Notes under the pieces: generated by a model | Database searches by the model: none | Told to the model about the DNA's origin: nothing | Seen by the model: only the letters and a program-made list of their open reading frames with translations | Translations under genes and position numbers: made by a program | NCBI RefSeq assembly: GCF_002939885.1 | Contig: NZ_MDED01000011.1 | Location: 1-64,000 of the forward strand | Source: Xanthomonas cucurbitae | Lineage (GTDB): Bacteria > Pseudomonadota > Gammaproteobacteria > Xanthomonadales > Xanthomonadaceae | Direction: 5' to 3' | DNA length: 64,000 bases | Shown: in pieces, positions 24,395 through 32,959 of the stretch | How the letters are laid out: the number at the start of each line of letters is the position of its first letter | Position numbering within the stretch: the stretch's first letter is position 1

Positions 24395-27097
24395 TCATTT
24401 CGCGGCCGCTGCCTCCGGCGGCTCTGGCGGAGCGCCGGCCAGCGTCGCTGCCAAATCGCGCACCTGCAACGCGGCCTGCACCTGCGCCATCGGCAGCTTG
24501 CTGGTGACGTGCAGCGTGAGCGGCTCACCCGGCAGCAGGTCGAAGGCGTTGTCGGCCACGCTCACCTCCAGGTCGCCGAACGACAACCACACCTCGCGCG
24601 CCAGCGTGTTGCTGGTCAGGGTCAGCGCGTAGCCATCGCCATCGGCGCGCCACTGGCTGTCGATCTTCGCGGCCGGCAGCGCCAGTTGCTTGGCCGGCGC
24701 AAAGAACATCACTTCACGCGATAGCAGCGTGTCGCCCTCCAGCAACTCGAAGACGGCGTAGCTGCGCTTGGGGTCGGCCTTGCCCAGCAATTGCGCATCG
24801 CTGAAATCGCCTACCCGCAGGCTGCTCAGCGGCTTGATCGTGGCTTTTTGCTCGCGCTTGCTCAGCAGCTTGCCGTCCATGCCCATCACCCGCATGCGCC
24901 AGCGCGCATTCAAGGCAGTGGTGCGATCGGAGACCAGCGAGACCTGGGTCTGGCCCTTGTCGTTACGCAGCGCGGCGATCATCTCCGGCGCGTAGAAGCG
25001 GCGCGCGTGATACTGCAGCGCCTTCCAGCGTCCGTAGTAATCCACGCTGGACCACGACGCGCCTGGCCACACGTCGTTGAGCTGCCAATACAGCGAGCCC
25101 ATCGACTGTGGACGCGACGCACGCAGGTGCGAGGCGGCCAGGTTGATGCCTTCGGCCTGCATCAGCTGGCTCAGGTAGACGAAGCTTTCGAAATCCTTGG
25201 GCTCGCCGAACTCGCGGCGGATGTACAGCATCAGCCGCTTGTTGCCATTGCCCTTGTCGAACTTCTGGTGCGCACGCATCACCGGCGATTCCGGGTCCAT
25301 GTCGGCCGCATCGGCGAACACGCGGACGGTGCGCATGTCCGGGAACGACTGCAGGCCGTATTCGGACATGAAGCGCGGGGTGACGTTGAGGTATTCGGTG
25401 ACCGGCAGGGCAGGGCCGCCCCATACCTTCCAGTAATGCATGTCGCCGTCGTTGGCCTGGTCGGCGGCACCATCGAAATTGGTGCCCGGCGAGGTGGCCC
25501 AGTACGGCACGTCCCTGTCGTAGGTGGCCACCACTTCGCGGAACACGGTGCCGAACAAGGTGGTCATGCCGCGCTCGACGCGGCTGCGTTCTTCCGGGTC
25601 CAGCGACTGCTTGAACTTGACCCGGTCGCCCCAGTTTTCCCAGCCGGTCTGCACTTCGTTGTTGCCACACCACAGCACCACGCTGGGGTGGTCGCGCAGG
25701 CGCTTGACCTGTTCGATCGCTTCCTGCCGGGTGTTCTCGCGGAATTCCACGTCATACGGCGGCACCGCGCCGCCGAACATGAAGTCCTGCCAGATCATGA
25801 TGCCCAGTTCGTCGGCCACCTCGTAGAAATGGTCGTCCTGGTAATGCCCGCCACCCCACGTGCGCAGCATGTTCATGTTGGCATCGCGCGCGTCCTGCAA
25901 GGTGCTGCGCATGCGCGCGGCACTGACGCGCGAGGGGAAGGCGTCCAGCGGAATCAGGTTGGCGCCCTTGGCGAAGATGGGGATGCCGTTGATGACGATC
26001 TCCATGCTCTTGCCCCATTGATCTTTCTCGCGGCGCAGTTCGACTGAACGCAAGCCGGTGACGCGCTTGATCTGCTGGCTGTCGCCAGCGGCATCGCGCA
26101 CGCTGGCGACGAAGGTGTAGCGGTCCTGCGCGCCGTAGCCGGCCGGAAACCAGCGTTTGGGCTTGGCAATGCGTACCGGCAGATCGATGCGGTTCTGGCC
26201 GGGGTCGACCACCGCCTCCTGGGTGAACTGGCCCACCTGCTGGCCATCCGGGCCCAGCACCTCCAGCGTCACCTGCACCGGGCCGCTGCGGCCGGCCTGC
26301 AGTTCCAGCTGCGCCTGCAACTGGGCGCTATCGGCATCCACGCGCTGCTGGGCGATGTGCAGGCCGTCCACGCGCACCGCATCCCAGGCCTCCACGCGCA
26401 CGTCCTTCCAGATGCCGGCATTGACCATGCGCGGGCCCCAGTCCCAACCATAGCTGTACGGCGCCTTGCGCACGTAGGTGGAACTGTGGCGGCCATCGGG
26501 CTCGTCGCCGAATGCCGAATCATAGGCGCCGGGCAATGCATACGGCTGCTTGGCCAGCCACGGCTGGATCTTCTTGATCGGCGAGAAGAACGTGATTTCC
26601 AGCCGGTTTTCGCCGCGCTTGAGCAGCGATTTGGCATCCACCCGCCACTGCCGGAACATGTTGTCGGCACTGAACAGCTTTTTGCCGTTGAGGGTGACCT
26701 CGGCCAGCGTGTCCAGGCCGTCGAACACCAGCTCCACATGGTCGCGCTTGAGCGTGGCGGCATCCACATTGAAGCGGGTCTGGTACTGCCAGTCGCTCAG
26801 GCCGGCCCACTGGATCTTGCCTTCGTTGTCGCGCAGGAATGGGTCGGGCACCACCTTGGCAGCGATCAGGTCGGTCTGCACCACGCCCGGCACCTGCGCC
26901 GGCATCCAGTCGGCGGCCTTGGGATAGGTCTTGGCCTGCGGCTGCCCCGGAACCAGGCGCACCTGCCAGCCGCTGTCCAGGCGCACGGCGCTGGGCGGCG
27001 CCGCCCAGGCCTGCGAGATCGCAAAGGCCAGGGCAAGCCCGAGCCGGGCCGGCGTGCGCATGGGGCGTGTGGAGGCAAAGCGGTGCGACAGGGGCAT
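24395..27097 (-). CDS. nixH: GH2 beta-mannosidase of the N-glycan cluster (NixH by position)
   Basis: A 900-residue exported GH2 enzyme of the beta-mannosidase type. An N-terminal signal (RTPARLGLALAFAISQAWAA) is followed by the jelly-roll domain (LDSGWQVRLVPG; GLDTLAEVTLNGKKL; DNMFRQWRVDAKSLLKRGEN), an immunoglobulin-like domain, and the barrel. The barrel has LRTWGGGHYQDDHFYEVADELGI, the acid/base Glu about 480 in LWCGNNEVQTGWE, and the nucleophile about 578 in MSEYGLQSFPDMR. DVWPGASWSSVDYYGRWKALQY is the typical mannosidase tail region. In the N-glycan pathway it would cleave the Man-beta-1,4-GlcNAc bond after the alpha-mannoses and xylose are gone. It follows the GH20 gene after 21 bases. 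The first ATG (27097) could be replaced by 27061. Confidence 0.92.
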   Translation of the reverse strand: MPLSHRFASTRPMRTPARLGLALAFAISQAWAAPPSAVRLDSGWQVRLVPGQPQAKTYPKAADWMPAQVPGVVQTDLIAAKVVPDPFLRDNEGKIQWAGLSDWQYQTRFNVDAATLKRDHVELVFDGLDTLAEVTLNGKKLFSADNMFRQWRVDAKSLLKRGENRLEITFFSPIKKIQPWLAKQPYALPGAYDSAFGDEPDGRHSSTYVRKAPYSYGWDWGPRMVNAGIWKDVRVEAWDAVRVDGLHIAQQRVDADSAQLQAQLELQAGRSGPVQVTLEVLGPDGQQVGQFTQEAVVDPGQNRIDLPVRIAKPKRWFPAGYGAQDRYTFVASVRDAAGDSQQIKRVTGLRSVELRREKDQWGKSMEIVINGIPIFAKGANLIPLDAFPSRVSAARMRSTLQDARDANMNMLRTWGGGHYQDDHFYEVADELGIMIWQDFMFGGAVPPYDVEFRENTRQEAIEQVKRLRDHPSVVLWCGNNEVQTGWENWGDRVKFKQSLDPEERSRVERGMTTLFGTVFREVVATYDRDVPYWATSPGTNFDGAADQANDGDMHYWKVWGGPALPVTEYLNVTPRFMSEYGLQSFPDMRTVRVFADAADMDPESPVMRAHQKFDKGNGNKRLMLYIRREFGEPKDFESFVYLSQLMQAEGINLAASHLRASRPQSMGSLYWQLNDVWPGASWSSVDYYGRWKALQYHARRFYAPEMIAALRNDKGQTQVSLVSDRTTALNARWRMRVMGMDGKLLSKREQKATIKPLSSLRVGDFSDAQLLGKADPKRSYAVFELLEGDTLLSREVMFFAPAKQLALPAAKIDSQWRADGDGYALTLTSNTLAREVWLSFGDLEVSVADNAFDLLPGEPLTLHVTSKLPMAQVQAALQVRDLAATLAGAPPEPPEAAAAK

Positions 27098-27118
27098 GGG
27101 TGACTCTCCTTGGATGGG

Positions 27119-29548
27119 TCAGCGCGTGGCGGCGGGGGGCGCCTGCGCGGTGGTTTCGATCAGTTGCACGGCGCCGATGGCATACAGCGGGCCGCGGATC
27201 GGTGCGGTGAAGCGCAGGCACAGATCATGGATGCCGGTACGTGCCGGCAGTGGAGTTTCCAGGGTGAACTGTTCGCCCAGCGTGTCGCTGTTGGGCAGCT
27301 GCACGCTGGCCAGCACGTCGCCGTCGCAGCCCTGGCGCACTTCCAGTTCGCCGCCACGCGTCCTGGCCGGGTATTGCACCACCTTGGATTGCTCGTGTGC
27401 CAGGCCGAAGTTGTTGGGCAGGCGTGCGGCCTCGATGCGGATGGCGCCAATGCCATCCAGGCGTGCCTGCGGATACAGCCGGCAGGCATGGAACAGATCG
27501 ACGTTGTAGACCGGCGTCTCGGCGCCGGTCATCTCCGGCAGCAGCGGCAGGCGCAGGCCCAGCGCGCCCTGTTCGACGCAATGGCCCAGGCCTTGGGTGT
27601 CCACGCGCAGCAGCGAGGCACGGTCGAAGGTGCGGCTGCGCGTGGCGGCCAACGGCGTGCCATCGGCAGCGAAGGCGGTGGCCTTGACCGTGGTCGGCAG
27701 CGTGATCGGGAACGGCGCCTCATAGCGTGGCGAGGCCGGTGTGGGGGCGCTGCCGTCGGTGGTGTAGTGCAGTGTGCCCGCGCCGGTCTGGGTGCTGAGC
27801 GCTACCGTGGCCGGGGCGCCGGCCAGCACCGGGTTGGGACCGCTTTCCAGTGCGATATCGGCCGCAAACGCGCCATCGCTGTAGCCGATGCCCAATGCCT
27901 TGTAACGCTGCAGCTGTGCTGGCAGCCGCGCCAGGAAGTTCTTCCACTCGCGCGCGGCCGGTGGCGACCAGGTCATCTCCGCCACGGCGGACAGGCGTGG
28001 GAACAACGCGTGATCCACATGCCAGCGCGAGGGAATGTATTCGGACCACAGCGCGCCCTGCGCGCCGAGCACATGCCTGGCCTGGTCGGTGGTGAGATCG
28101 CTGGGGACAGGATCGAACGCATAGACCTTCGACAACGGCAACACCGTCAGGCGCCCGTTGGGCTCGTCGCTGCGCGTGGTCTGCAGATTATCCAGATACA
28201 GCCAGTCGCCCGGCGCAAGCACGACATCGTGGCCCTGCCTTGCCGCCGTTACCGCGCCTTCGACGCCGCGCCACGACATCACCGACGCGCTGGCCGGCAC
28301 GCCGCCTTCGAGGATTTCATCCCAGCCGATCATGCGCCGGCCATGCTGGGTGAGGTAGGTCGCCAGCTGTTCGTTGAACCAGCCCTGCATCGCGTGTGCA
28401 TCCTTGACCCCGAGCTTGCGCATCTGCGCGCGCACCGCCGGCGAGGCTTCCCATTGATCCTTCACCGCTTCATCGCCACCGATGTGGATGTAGGTTGAAG
28501 GAAACAGTGTCAGCACCTCATCCAGCACATGGGTGATGAAGCTCAGGCTGCGTTCGCTGGTGTTGAACAGATACGGGTTGACGCCCCAGTCCACGCCCAC
28601 TGGCGTGCGCACGCCCGGTACGCCCACCTCTTCCGGATAGGCGGCAACGGCCGCCTGCGCATGGCCGGGCATGTCCAGCTCGGGCAACACGGTGATGTGC
28701 AGGCGCGCGGCATAGGCGACGATTTCGCTGATCTGCTGCTGGGTATAGAAACCGCCATAGCGTTCCGGCGTGCCATGCCGGCCTGCGCCCGGCGGGGTAC
28801 GCCAGGCACCGACCTCGGTGAGCTTGGGATAGCGCTTGATTTCGATGCGCCAGCCCTGGTCGTCGGTGAGATGCCAGTGCAGCACGTTGAGCTTGTGCAC
28901 GGCCATTGCGTCCAGCACATGCTTGACGGTGTCCACGTCGTGGAAATGGCGGGCCACATCCAGATGCTGGCCGCGCCAGCCAAAGCGTGGCCAGTCGCGG
29001 ATGCTGACCCCTTGCACCGTCACCGCGCCCTGGCGCGCATCGGCTGTCATCAACTGCCAGGCGCTGACCGCGCCATACAACAGCCCGGCTCCGTCGCGCG
29101 CGGCGATGTGGATGCCCTGGGCGGTCACGTCCAGGCTGTAGCCCTCCTTCTGCGCCACCGGTGCCTGCGCGCTGCGCTGCAGGCGGATGCTGGCCGGCGA
29201 GGGCGTGGCCTCGGCGCGCACTTCCAGCGTCAGCCCGCGGGTGCGTTTGAGCAGGCTTGCCAGATAGTCGGCACTGCGCCGCGCATCGGCGTCGCCGGCC
29301 GGGATCGAAATCAGCGTGCCGGTGTCGATGGTGAAACGACCGGCCGCAGGCTTGGCCTCGACCGGTGCGGGGATCAGCGATAACGGCGCATTGGCCGCCG
29401 CTGCGGCTGCCGTAGCGCCTGCACTTGCCACCGCCGGTGCGGTGCCGGTTTCGCGTTTACCGCAGCCGGCCAGCATCAGCGCGGCCAGCGACAATCCGAG
29501 CAAGCGCGACGGCAGCTTGCCTTGCGACGGCATGCCCAATGACGGCAT
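27119..29548 (-). CDS. nixG: GH20 beta-N-acetylhexosaminidase lipoprotein (NixG by position)
   Basis: A GH20 enzyme of about 809 residues that removes terminal GlcNAc or GalNAc. The start region LGLSLAALMLAGC is a lipobox, so the protein is probably lipid-anchored in the envelope. A GH20b-type domain (LSLIPAPVEAKPAAGRF) precedes the barrel (FGWRGQHLDVARHF; LNVLHWHLTDDQGWRIEIK), with the catalytic Asp-Glu pair at about residue 357 in YIHIGGDEAVKDQW, and WSEYIPS. The C-terminal part has a chitobiase-type domain (TVALSTQTGAGTLHYTTDGS) and a further beta-rich domain. Start choice is uncertain: ATGs at 29548, 29533 and 29668 are all possible and none has a clear ribosome-binding site. It is 21 bases upstream of the GH2 gene. 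Confidence 0.9.
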   Translation of the reverse strand: MPSLGMPSQGKLPSRLLGLSLAALMLAGCGKRETGTAPAVASAGATAAAAAANAPLSLIPAPVEAKPAAGRFTIDTGTLISIPAGDADARRSADYLASLLKRTRGLTLEVRAEATPSPASIRLQRSAQAPVAQKEGYSLDVTAQGIHIAARDGAGLLYGAVSAWQLMTADARQGAVTVQGVSIRDWPRFGWRGQHLDVARHFHDVDTVKHVLDAMAVHKLNVLHWHLTDDQGWRIEIKRYPKLTEVGAWRTPPGAGRHGTPERYGGFYTQQQISEIVAYAARLHITVLPELDMPGHAQAAVAAYPEEVGVPGVRTPVGVDWGVNPYLFNTSERSLSFITHVLDEVLTLFPSTYIHIGGDEAVKDQWEASPAVRAQMRKLGVKDAHAMQGWFNEQLATYLTQHGRRMIGWDEILEGGVPASASVMSWRGVEGAVTAARQGHDVVLAPGDWLYLDNLQTTRSDEPNGRLTVLPLSKVYAFDPVPSDLTTDQARHVLGAQGALWSEYIPSRWHVDHALFPRLSAVAEMTWSPPAAREWKNFLARLPAQLQRYKALGIGYSDGAFAADIALESGPNPVLAGAPATVALSTQTGAGTLHYTTDGSAPTPASPRYEAPFPITLPTTVKATAFAADGTPLAATRSRTFDRASLLRVDTQGLGHCVEQGALGLRLPLLPEMTGAETPVYNVDLFHACRLYPQARLDGIGAIRIEAARLPNNFGLAHEQSKVVQYPARTRGGELEVRQGCDGDVLASVQLPNSDTLGEQFTLETPLPARTGIHDLCLRFTAPIRGPLYAIGAVQLIETTAQAPPAATR

Positions 29549-29994
29549 GCGCAACAAGCGCGTGTTTGATCGAGACGTGTTCGATAAGGGTGTGGCCGAT
29601 GGCGACGTGTCCAGCCGCAGCACTCTCGACAATGGTGTGTGTGGAGCCCGGCTGGTGTTGACCATCATGCAATCACATCCCGATATGGCGGAGAGTGGAG
29701 CGCTGCGACAAGCCAGCGGCGCAGCGGGGTAGGGGAGGCGCATCGTGCAGTGCCATACGGCATCTGTGCCTGGCCGCTGCGACAACACGCCTGACGCACG
29801 TGGAGACGGTGACTGCAGCCACGAGGCAGTGTACGAGTGGCGCCCGATGATTTCGAGCGCATGCCGCCTGCCTTGCCGCATCGATGCACATGGTGACCTG
29901 CGCATGCACGCCACGCTGCACGGTAACAAAGTCACCCTGTTTCACGCAGGGACTGGCGCAGGCTTCAACGCGCTGCGCCAGTCGGGTGTGTGGG
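29549..29994. other. Gap between GH18 and GH20 genes
   Basis: No gene recognised in about 450 bases. If the GH20 start were 29668 instead of 29548 part of this would be coding. The rest is ordinary high-GC sequence in which the five downstream N-glycan genes may have a secondary promoter. Confidence 0.35.
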
Positions 29995-31050
29995 TCAGCG
30001 CTGCGCGACCGGCAATTCGTCCCACACCTTCGGGTCTTCTGCGCCCAGCACCCAGCAGCTGAAGCCTTCCAGGCCGTACTGCTTGGCCATGTCGTAGCGT
30101 GCCTTGAAGCTGCGCGCGTCCGGACGGAACACCCACTCGCGCATATCGTCGCGGTAGAAGTAGAACCACGACTCCTGCTCCACCGGATCCCACTGCACGG
30201 TGGCGTTCTGTTCGATCGCCAGCGGGAAGGATTCATCGGCATCGATATACGTCGCAGAAATATTCGACGCCTCGGTGCCGTCTTCCTTCACCGGGTTGCC
30301 GGTGTACCAGCGGTAGCCGTAGGTGGCGATGCCCAGCGACAGCTTTTCCTTCGGCACCTGGGTGATGGCGTAATCCAGGTGCTTCTTCATCCACACCATG
30401 CCGTCCACCGGGCCCGGCGTGGTCCAGCGGGTGTGCTGGTCGTAGGTCATGATGCTGACCAGATCCGCGGCCTGGCCCAGCGCCTTCAGGTCGTACGCGC
30501 CGCGCCAGTATTCCCACATCCACTTGGAGAACTGGCCGCCTTCGGCATGGCCCGGTGCATTGGGCACCACTGCCACCGACATCTTGAAGCCGGCCTTGTG
30601 CAGCGCATCGGCGGTCTGCTTGACCATCAATGTGTAGGCATCGCGATCGGTCCAGGCGATGTTCTCGAAATCGAACTGGAAGCCGTAGTACTTGTGCTGC
30701 TTGCCGTGGATCAGCAGCGATTCGATCATGCGCTTCTTGGCCGCTTCATCGTGCATCAGCTTATGGAAGCCGTCGCGGCCGGTGGTCATCGACAGGATCG
30801 GCATCACCCGCAGCTTCTTCTGCTTGGCGAGGTCGTACAGGTACATGTTGGGGGTGCCGTTGACCAGGCCGTTCTGATCCACGCCGTACCAGGTGGGCAC
30901 CACCACGTCGATCTTGTCGACGTTGGCAATGAACGAGTTGGTCGATTTCTGCGTGTTCATCAGATAGAACAACGCGGTGGGGTTCTTGGCCAGGGCCGGG
31001 GCGCAGGTCAGTGCCAGCGCAAGCAACATCCAGGTCAATCGCTTACTCAT
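29995..31050 (-). CDS. nixF: GH18-family enzyme of the N-glycan cluster (NixF by position)
   Basis: A 351-residue exported GH18 protein (signal MSKRLTWMLLALALTCAPALA). The GH18 core motif appears as KYYGFQFDFENI with the catalytic Glu at about residue 128, preceded by Asp two residues before. MPILSMTTGRDGF and LVSIMTYDQHT are the other conserved barrel strands, and EGFSCWVLGAEDPKVW ends the barrel. GH18 enzymes are chitinases or endo-beta-N-acetylglucosaminidases. In an N-glycan locus an endo-GlcNAcase or exo-chitobiose activity is plausible, but the exact specificity cannot be read from the sequence. It starts 15 bases after the GH29 stop. The ATG at 31050 was preferred to 31062 because of the signal peptide. 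Confidence 0.85.
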   Translation of the reverse strand: MSKRLTWMLLALALTCAPALAKNPTALFYLMNTQKSTNSFIANVDKIDVVVPTWYGVDQNGLVNGTPNMYLYDLAKQKKLRVMPILSMTTGRDGFHKLMHDEAAKKRMIESLLIHGKQHKYYGFQFDFENIAWTDRDAYTLMVKQTADALHKAGFKMSVAVVPNAPGHAEGGQFSKWMWEYWRGAYDLKALGQAADLVSIMTYDQHTRWTTPGPVDGMVWMKKHLDYAITQVPKEKLSLGIATYGYRWYTGNPVKEDGTEASNISATYIDADESFPLAIEQNATVQWDPVEQESWFYFYRDDMREWVFRPDARSFKARYDMAKQYGLEGFSCWVLGAEDPKVWDELPVAQR

Positions 31051-31065
31051 TGAAGACAACATCCG

Positions 31066-32751
31066 TCAGGGAGTGGGGGAAGAAAGGTCGATGCGGAATA
31101 CGTAGGCGCTCTCGCCAACCGGCTTGACCGGCAGGCGCAGGTGCAGGCCGTCGGTGCGTTGTTCGAACGGGATCCGCTTGCCGTTGGCCAGCAGGGTCAC
31201 CGCGCGCACGCCATCAGCCGGTGTCAGCGAGCGGATCACCGCCTCGCCGCTGCTTGGCCAGCCGAGCTCGATCGCATACAGCGCGCCATCGCGCGTGGTG
31301 AAGCGGAAATCTTCCGCCGTGTACGGCTTGGTCTTGACGTCCTGGAAGGTGCCGCCCACCACTTCGGTGGGGCCTTCGCCATACACGCGCCACGGCGTGC
31401 TGTCGTAGATGGCGCCGCCGTTGGTCTTGAGCCACTTGCCGATCGCCAGCAGGATGCCGCGCTCGGTGTCGGGGATCGAGCCATCCGCACGCGGGCCGAT
31501 GTTGAGCATCAGGTTGCCGTTCTTGGCCACCACGTCGGCCAGCATGTGGATGATGAAGGTGGGCGACTTGTAGGTGTCGTTTTCGATGTAGCCCCACGAT
31601 GCGTTGCTCACCGACGTATCGGTTTGCCAGTGCGTGGGATGGATGCCGGTGAGCTGGCCGCGCTCGATATCCAGCGTGCCGGCGCCTTCCGGGAATGCGC
31701 CGAGCTTGTAGTTCACCACCACACCGCGGTCGGCGTCGGTACGCGCCGCGCCCTGGTTGTAGTAATACGCCAGCATCGTCGGCAGGCTGCGCCGGAAGGT
31801 GGGGTGGGCAATCCACCAATCGAAATAGATCAGGTCCGGCTGATAGGTATCGATCAACTCGGTGGTGCGTGCCAGCCAGTCGTCCAGCCAGGCCTGCGAC
31901 ACCGGGGTCCAGTCGTTGGCCACATCCGCATCGTCCTTGCCCGGCAGGCGCACCTGCGCCGGGCCGTACAGCGCCGCATAACGCGGGTCGTTGACGTCGG
32001 AGTCGAAGGCGCGCCCGCCATCGAAGAACCAGTTGTGCTCGGCGCGGTGCGAGGACAGGCCGAAGTGCAGGCCTTGTGCGCGGATGGCGGTGGACAGCTC
32101 GCCCAGCAGGTCGCGCTTGGGCCCCATCTTCATCGCGGTCCAGTCCGACAACTTGGAGTCGTATAGCGCAAATCCGTCGTGGTGTTCGGCCACCGGCACC
32201 ACGTAACGCGCGCCAGACTCACGGAACAGCTTGGCCCAGCCCTTGGGGTCGAACTTGGGCGCGGTGAATTTGGGGATCAGATCCTTGTAACCGCTGGTCG
32301 CCTGCGGGCCGTAGGTCGCCACGTGATGGGCGAACTCCTTGGAGCCTTGCAGATACATGTTGCGCGAATACCACTCGCTGCCGAACGCCGGCACCGAGAA
32401 CACGCCCCAATGGATGAAGATGCCGAACTTGGCGTTGTCGTACCAGGCTGGCGAGCGATACGCCTTCAAGGCGGCCCAGTCGGGACGGAACGGGCCCTTG
32501 CGTGCGCCGGCCTCTGCTTCGCGCACCAGGCGTTCGCGTTCGGGCGCGTAGGCGGCGGTGGCGTCGAGCCACTGCTGGTCGATTGCCTCCGGGCTGAGCG
32601 TGGTGGCGGTGGGCGCGGTGGGCGACTGCGCGGCACTGGCATGCAACGCCGGCAGCACAAGCAACAGACCGAGCGCGAGCGCTCGTGTCCTGGGTGCAGC
32701 TCCGGCGTGGCGGCGGGATGGAGCCGCAAACGCGCGGCTATCGGTCGTCAT
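31066..32751 (-). CDS. nixE: GH29 alpha-L-fucosidase of the N-glycan cluster (NixE by position)
   Basis: A 561-residue exported GH29 fucosidase. The start MTTDSRAF at 32751 precedes a signal segment (RALALGLLLVLPALHASA); sequence further upstream is not family-like. GH29 landmarks are AWYDNAKFGIFIHWGVFSVPAFGSEWYSRNM, YVVPVAEHHDGFALYDSKLSDW, and the nucleophile Asp at about residue 310 in PDLIYFDWWI, then NGNLMLNIGPRADGSIP. The N-glycan target would be the core alpha-1,3-fucose of plant glycans. A strong terminator separates it from the receptor upstream, so it probably starts its own transcript with the GH18 gene. Confidence 0.92.
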   Translation of the reverse strand: MTTDSRAFAAPSRRHAGAAPRTRALALGLLLVLPALHASAAQSPTAPTATTLSPEAIDQQWLDATAAYAPERERLVREAEAGARKGPFRPDWAALKAYRSPAWYDNAKFGIFIHWGVFSVPAFGSEWYSRNMYLQGSKEFAHHVATYGPQATSGYKDLIPKFTAPKFDPKGWAKLFRESGARYVVPVAEHHDGFALYDSKLSDWTAMKMGPKRDLLGELSTAIRAQGLHFGLSSHRAEHNWFFDGGRAFDSDVNDPRYAALYGPAQVRLPGKDDADVANDWTPVSQAWLDDWLARTTELIDTYQPDLIYFDWWIAHPTFRRSLPTMLAYYYNQGAARTDADRGVVVNYKLGAFPEGAGTLDIERGQLTGIHPTHWQTDTSVSNASWGYIENDTYKSPTFIIHMLADVVAKNGNLMLNIGPRADGSIPDTERGILLAIGKWLKTNGGAIYDSTPWRVYGEGPTEVVGGTFQDVKTKPYTAEDFRFTTRDGALYAIELGWPSSGEAVIRSLTPADGVRAVTLLANGKRIPFEQRTDGLHLRLPVKPVGESAYVFRIDLSSPTP

Positions 32752-32911
32752 GGGAACTGCACTCCTGTTGAGCAAGACGCGCCGGCAATGCTGCAACCGC
32801 GCGTGGATGGCAAAAGCGGGCCTGGCCATGCTCCCTCGGGTGCGAAGGGGCGTGGCCAGTTCCACTCCTTGGTACGACATCGACCTGCCGCTGCGTACAG
32901 CGGGCAGGTCC

Positions 32912-32949
32912 AAAAAAAAGCGCGCCACCGTGGAGGGTCGGTGGCGCGC
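32912..32949 (-). terminator. Intrinsic terminator after the N-glycan receptor gene
   Basis: On the minus strand CGCGCCACCG pairs with its complement (stem 32920-32930 with 32939-32949, loop of 8) and is followed by eight T (32919-32912). It lies 10 bases after the receptor stop and before the GH29 gene. Confidence 0.88.
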
Positions 32950-32959
32950 CGGTACTACA

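Noticed and set aside
21288-24632. 1,114-codon plus-strand frame opposite the GH3 gene
   Set aside because: It is the mirror frame of a real GH3 gene with full catalytic motifs; its composition (runs of Ala, Gly, Arg, His) and lack of any domain are typical of antisense shadows in high-GC DNA.
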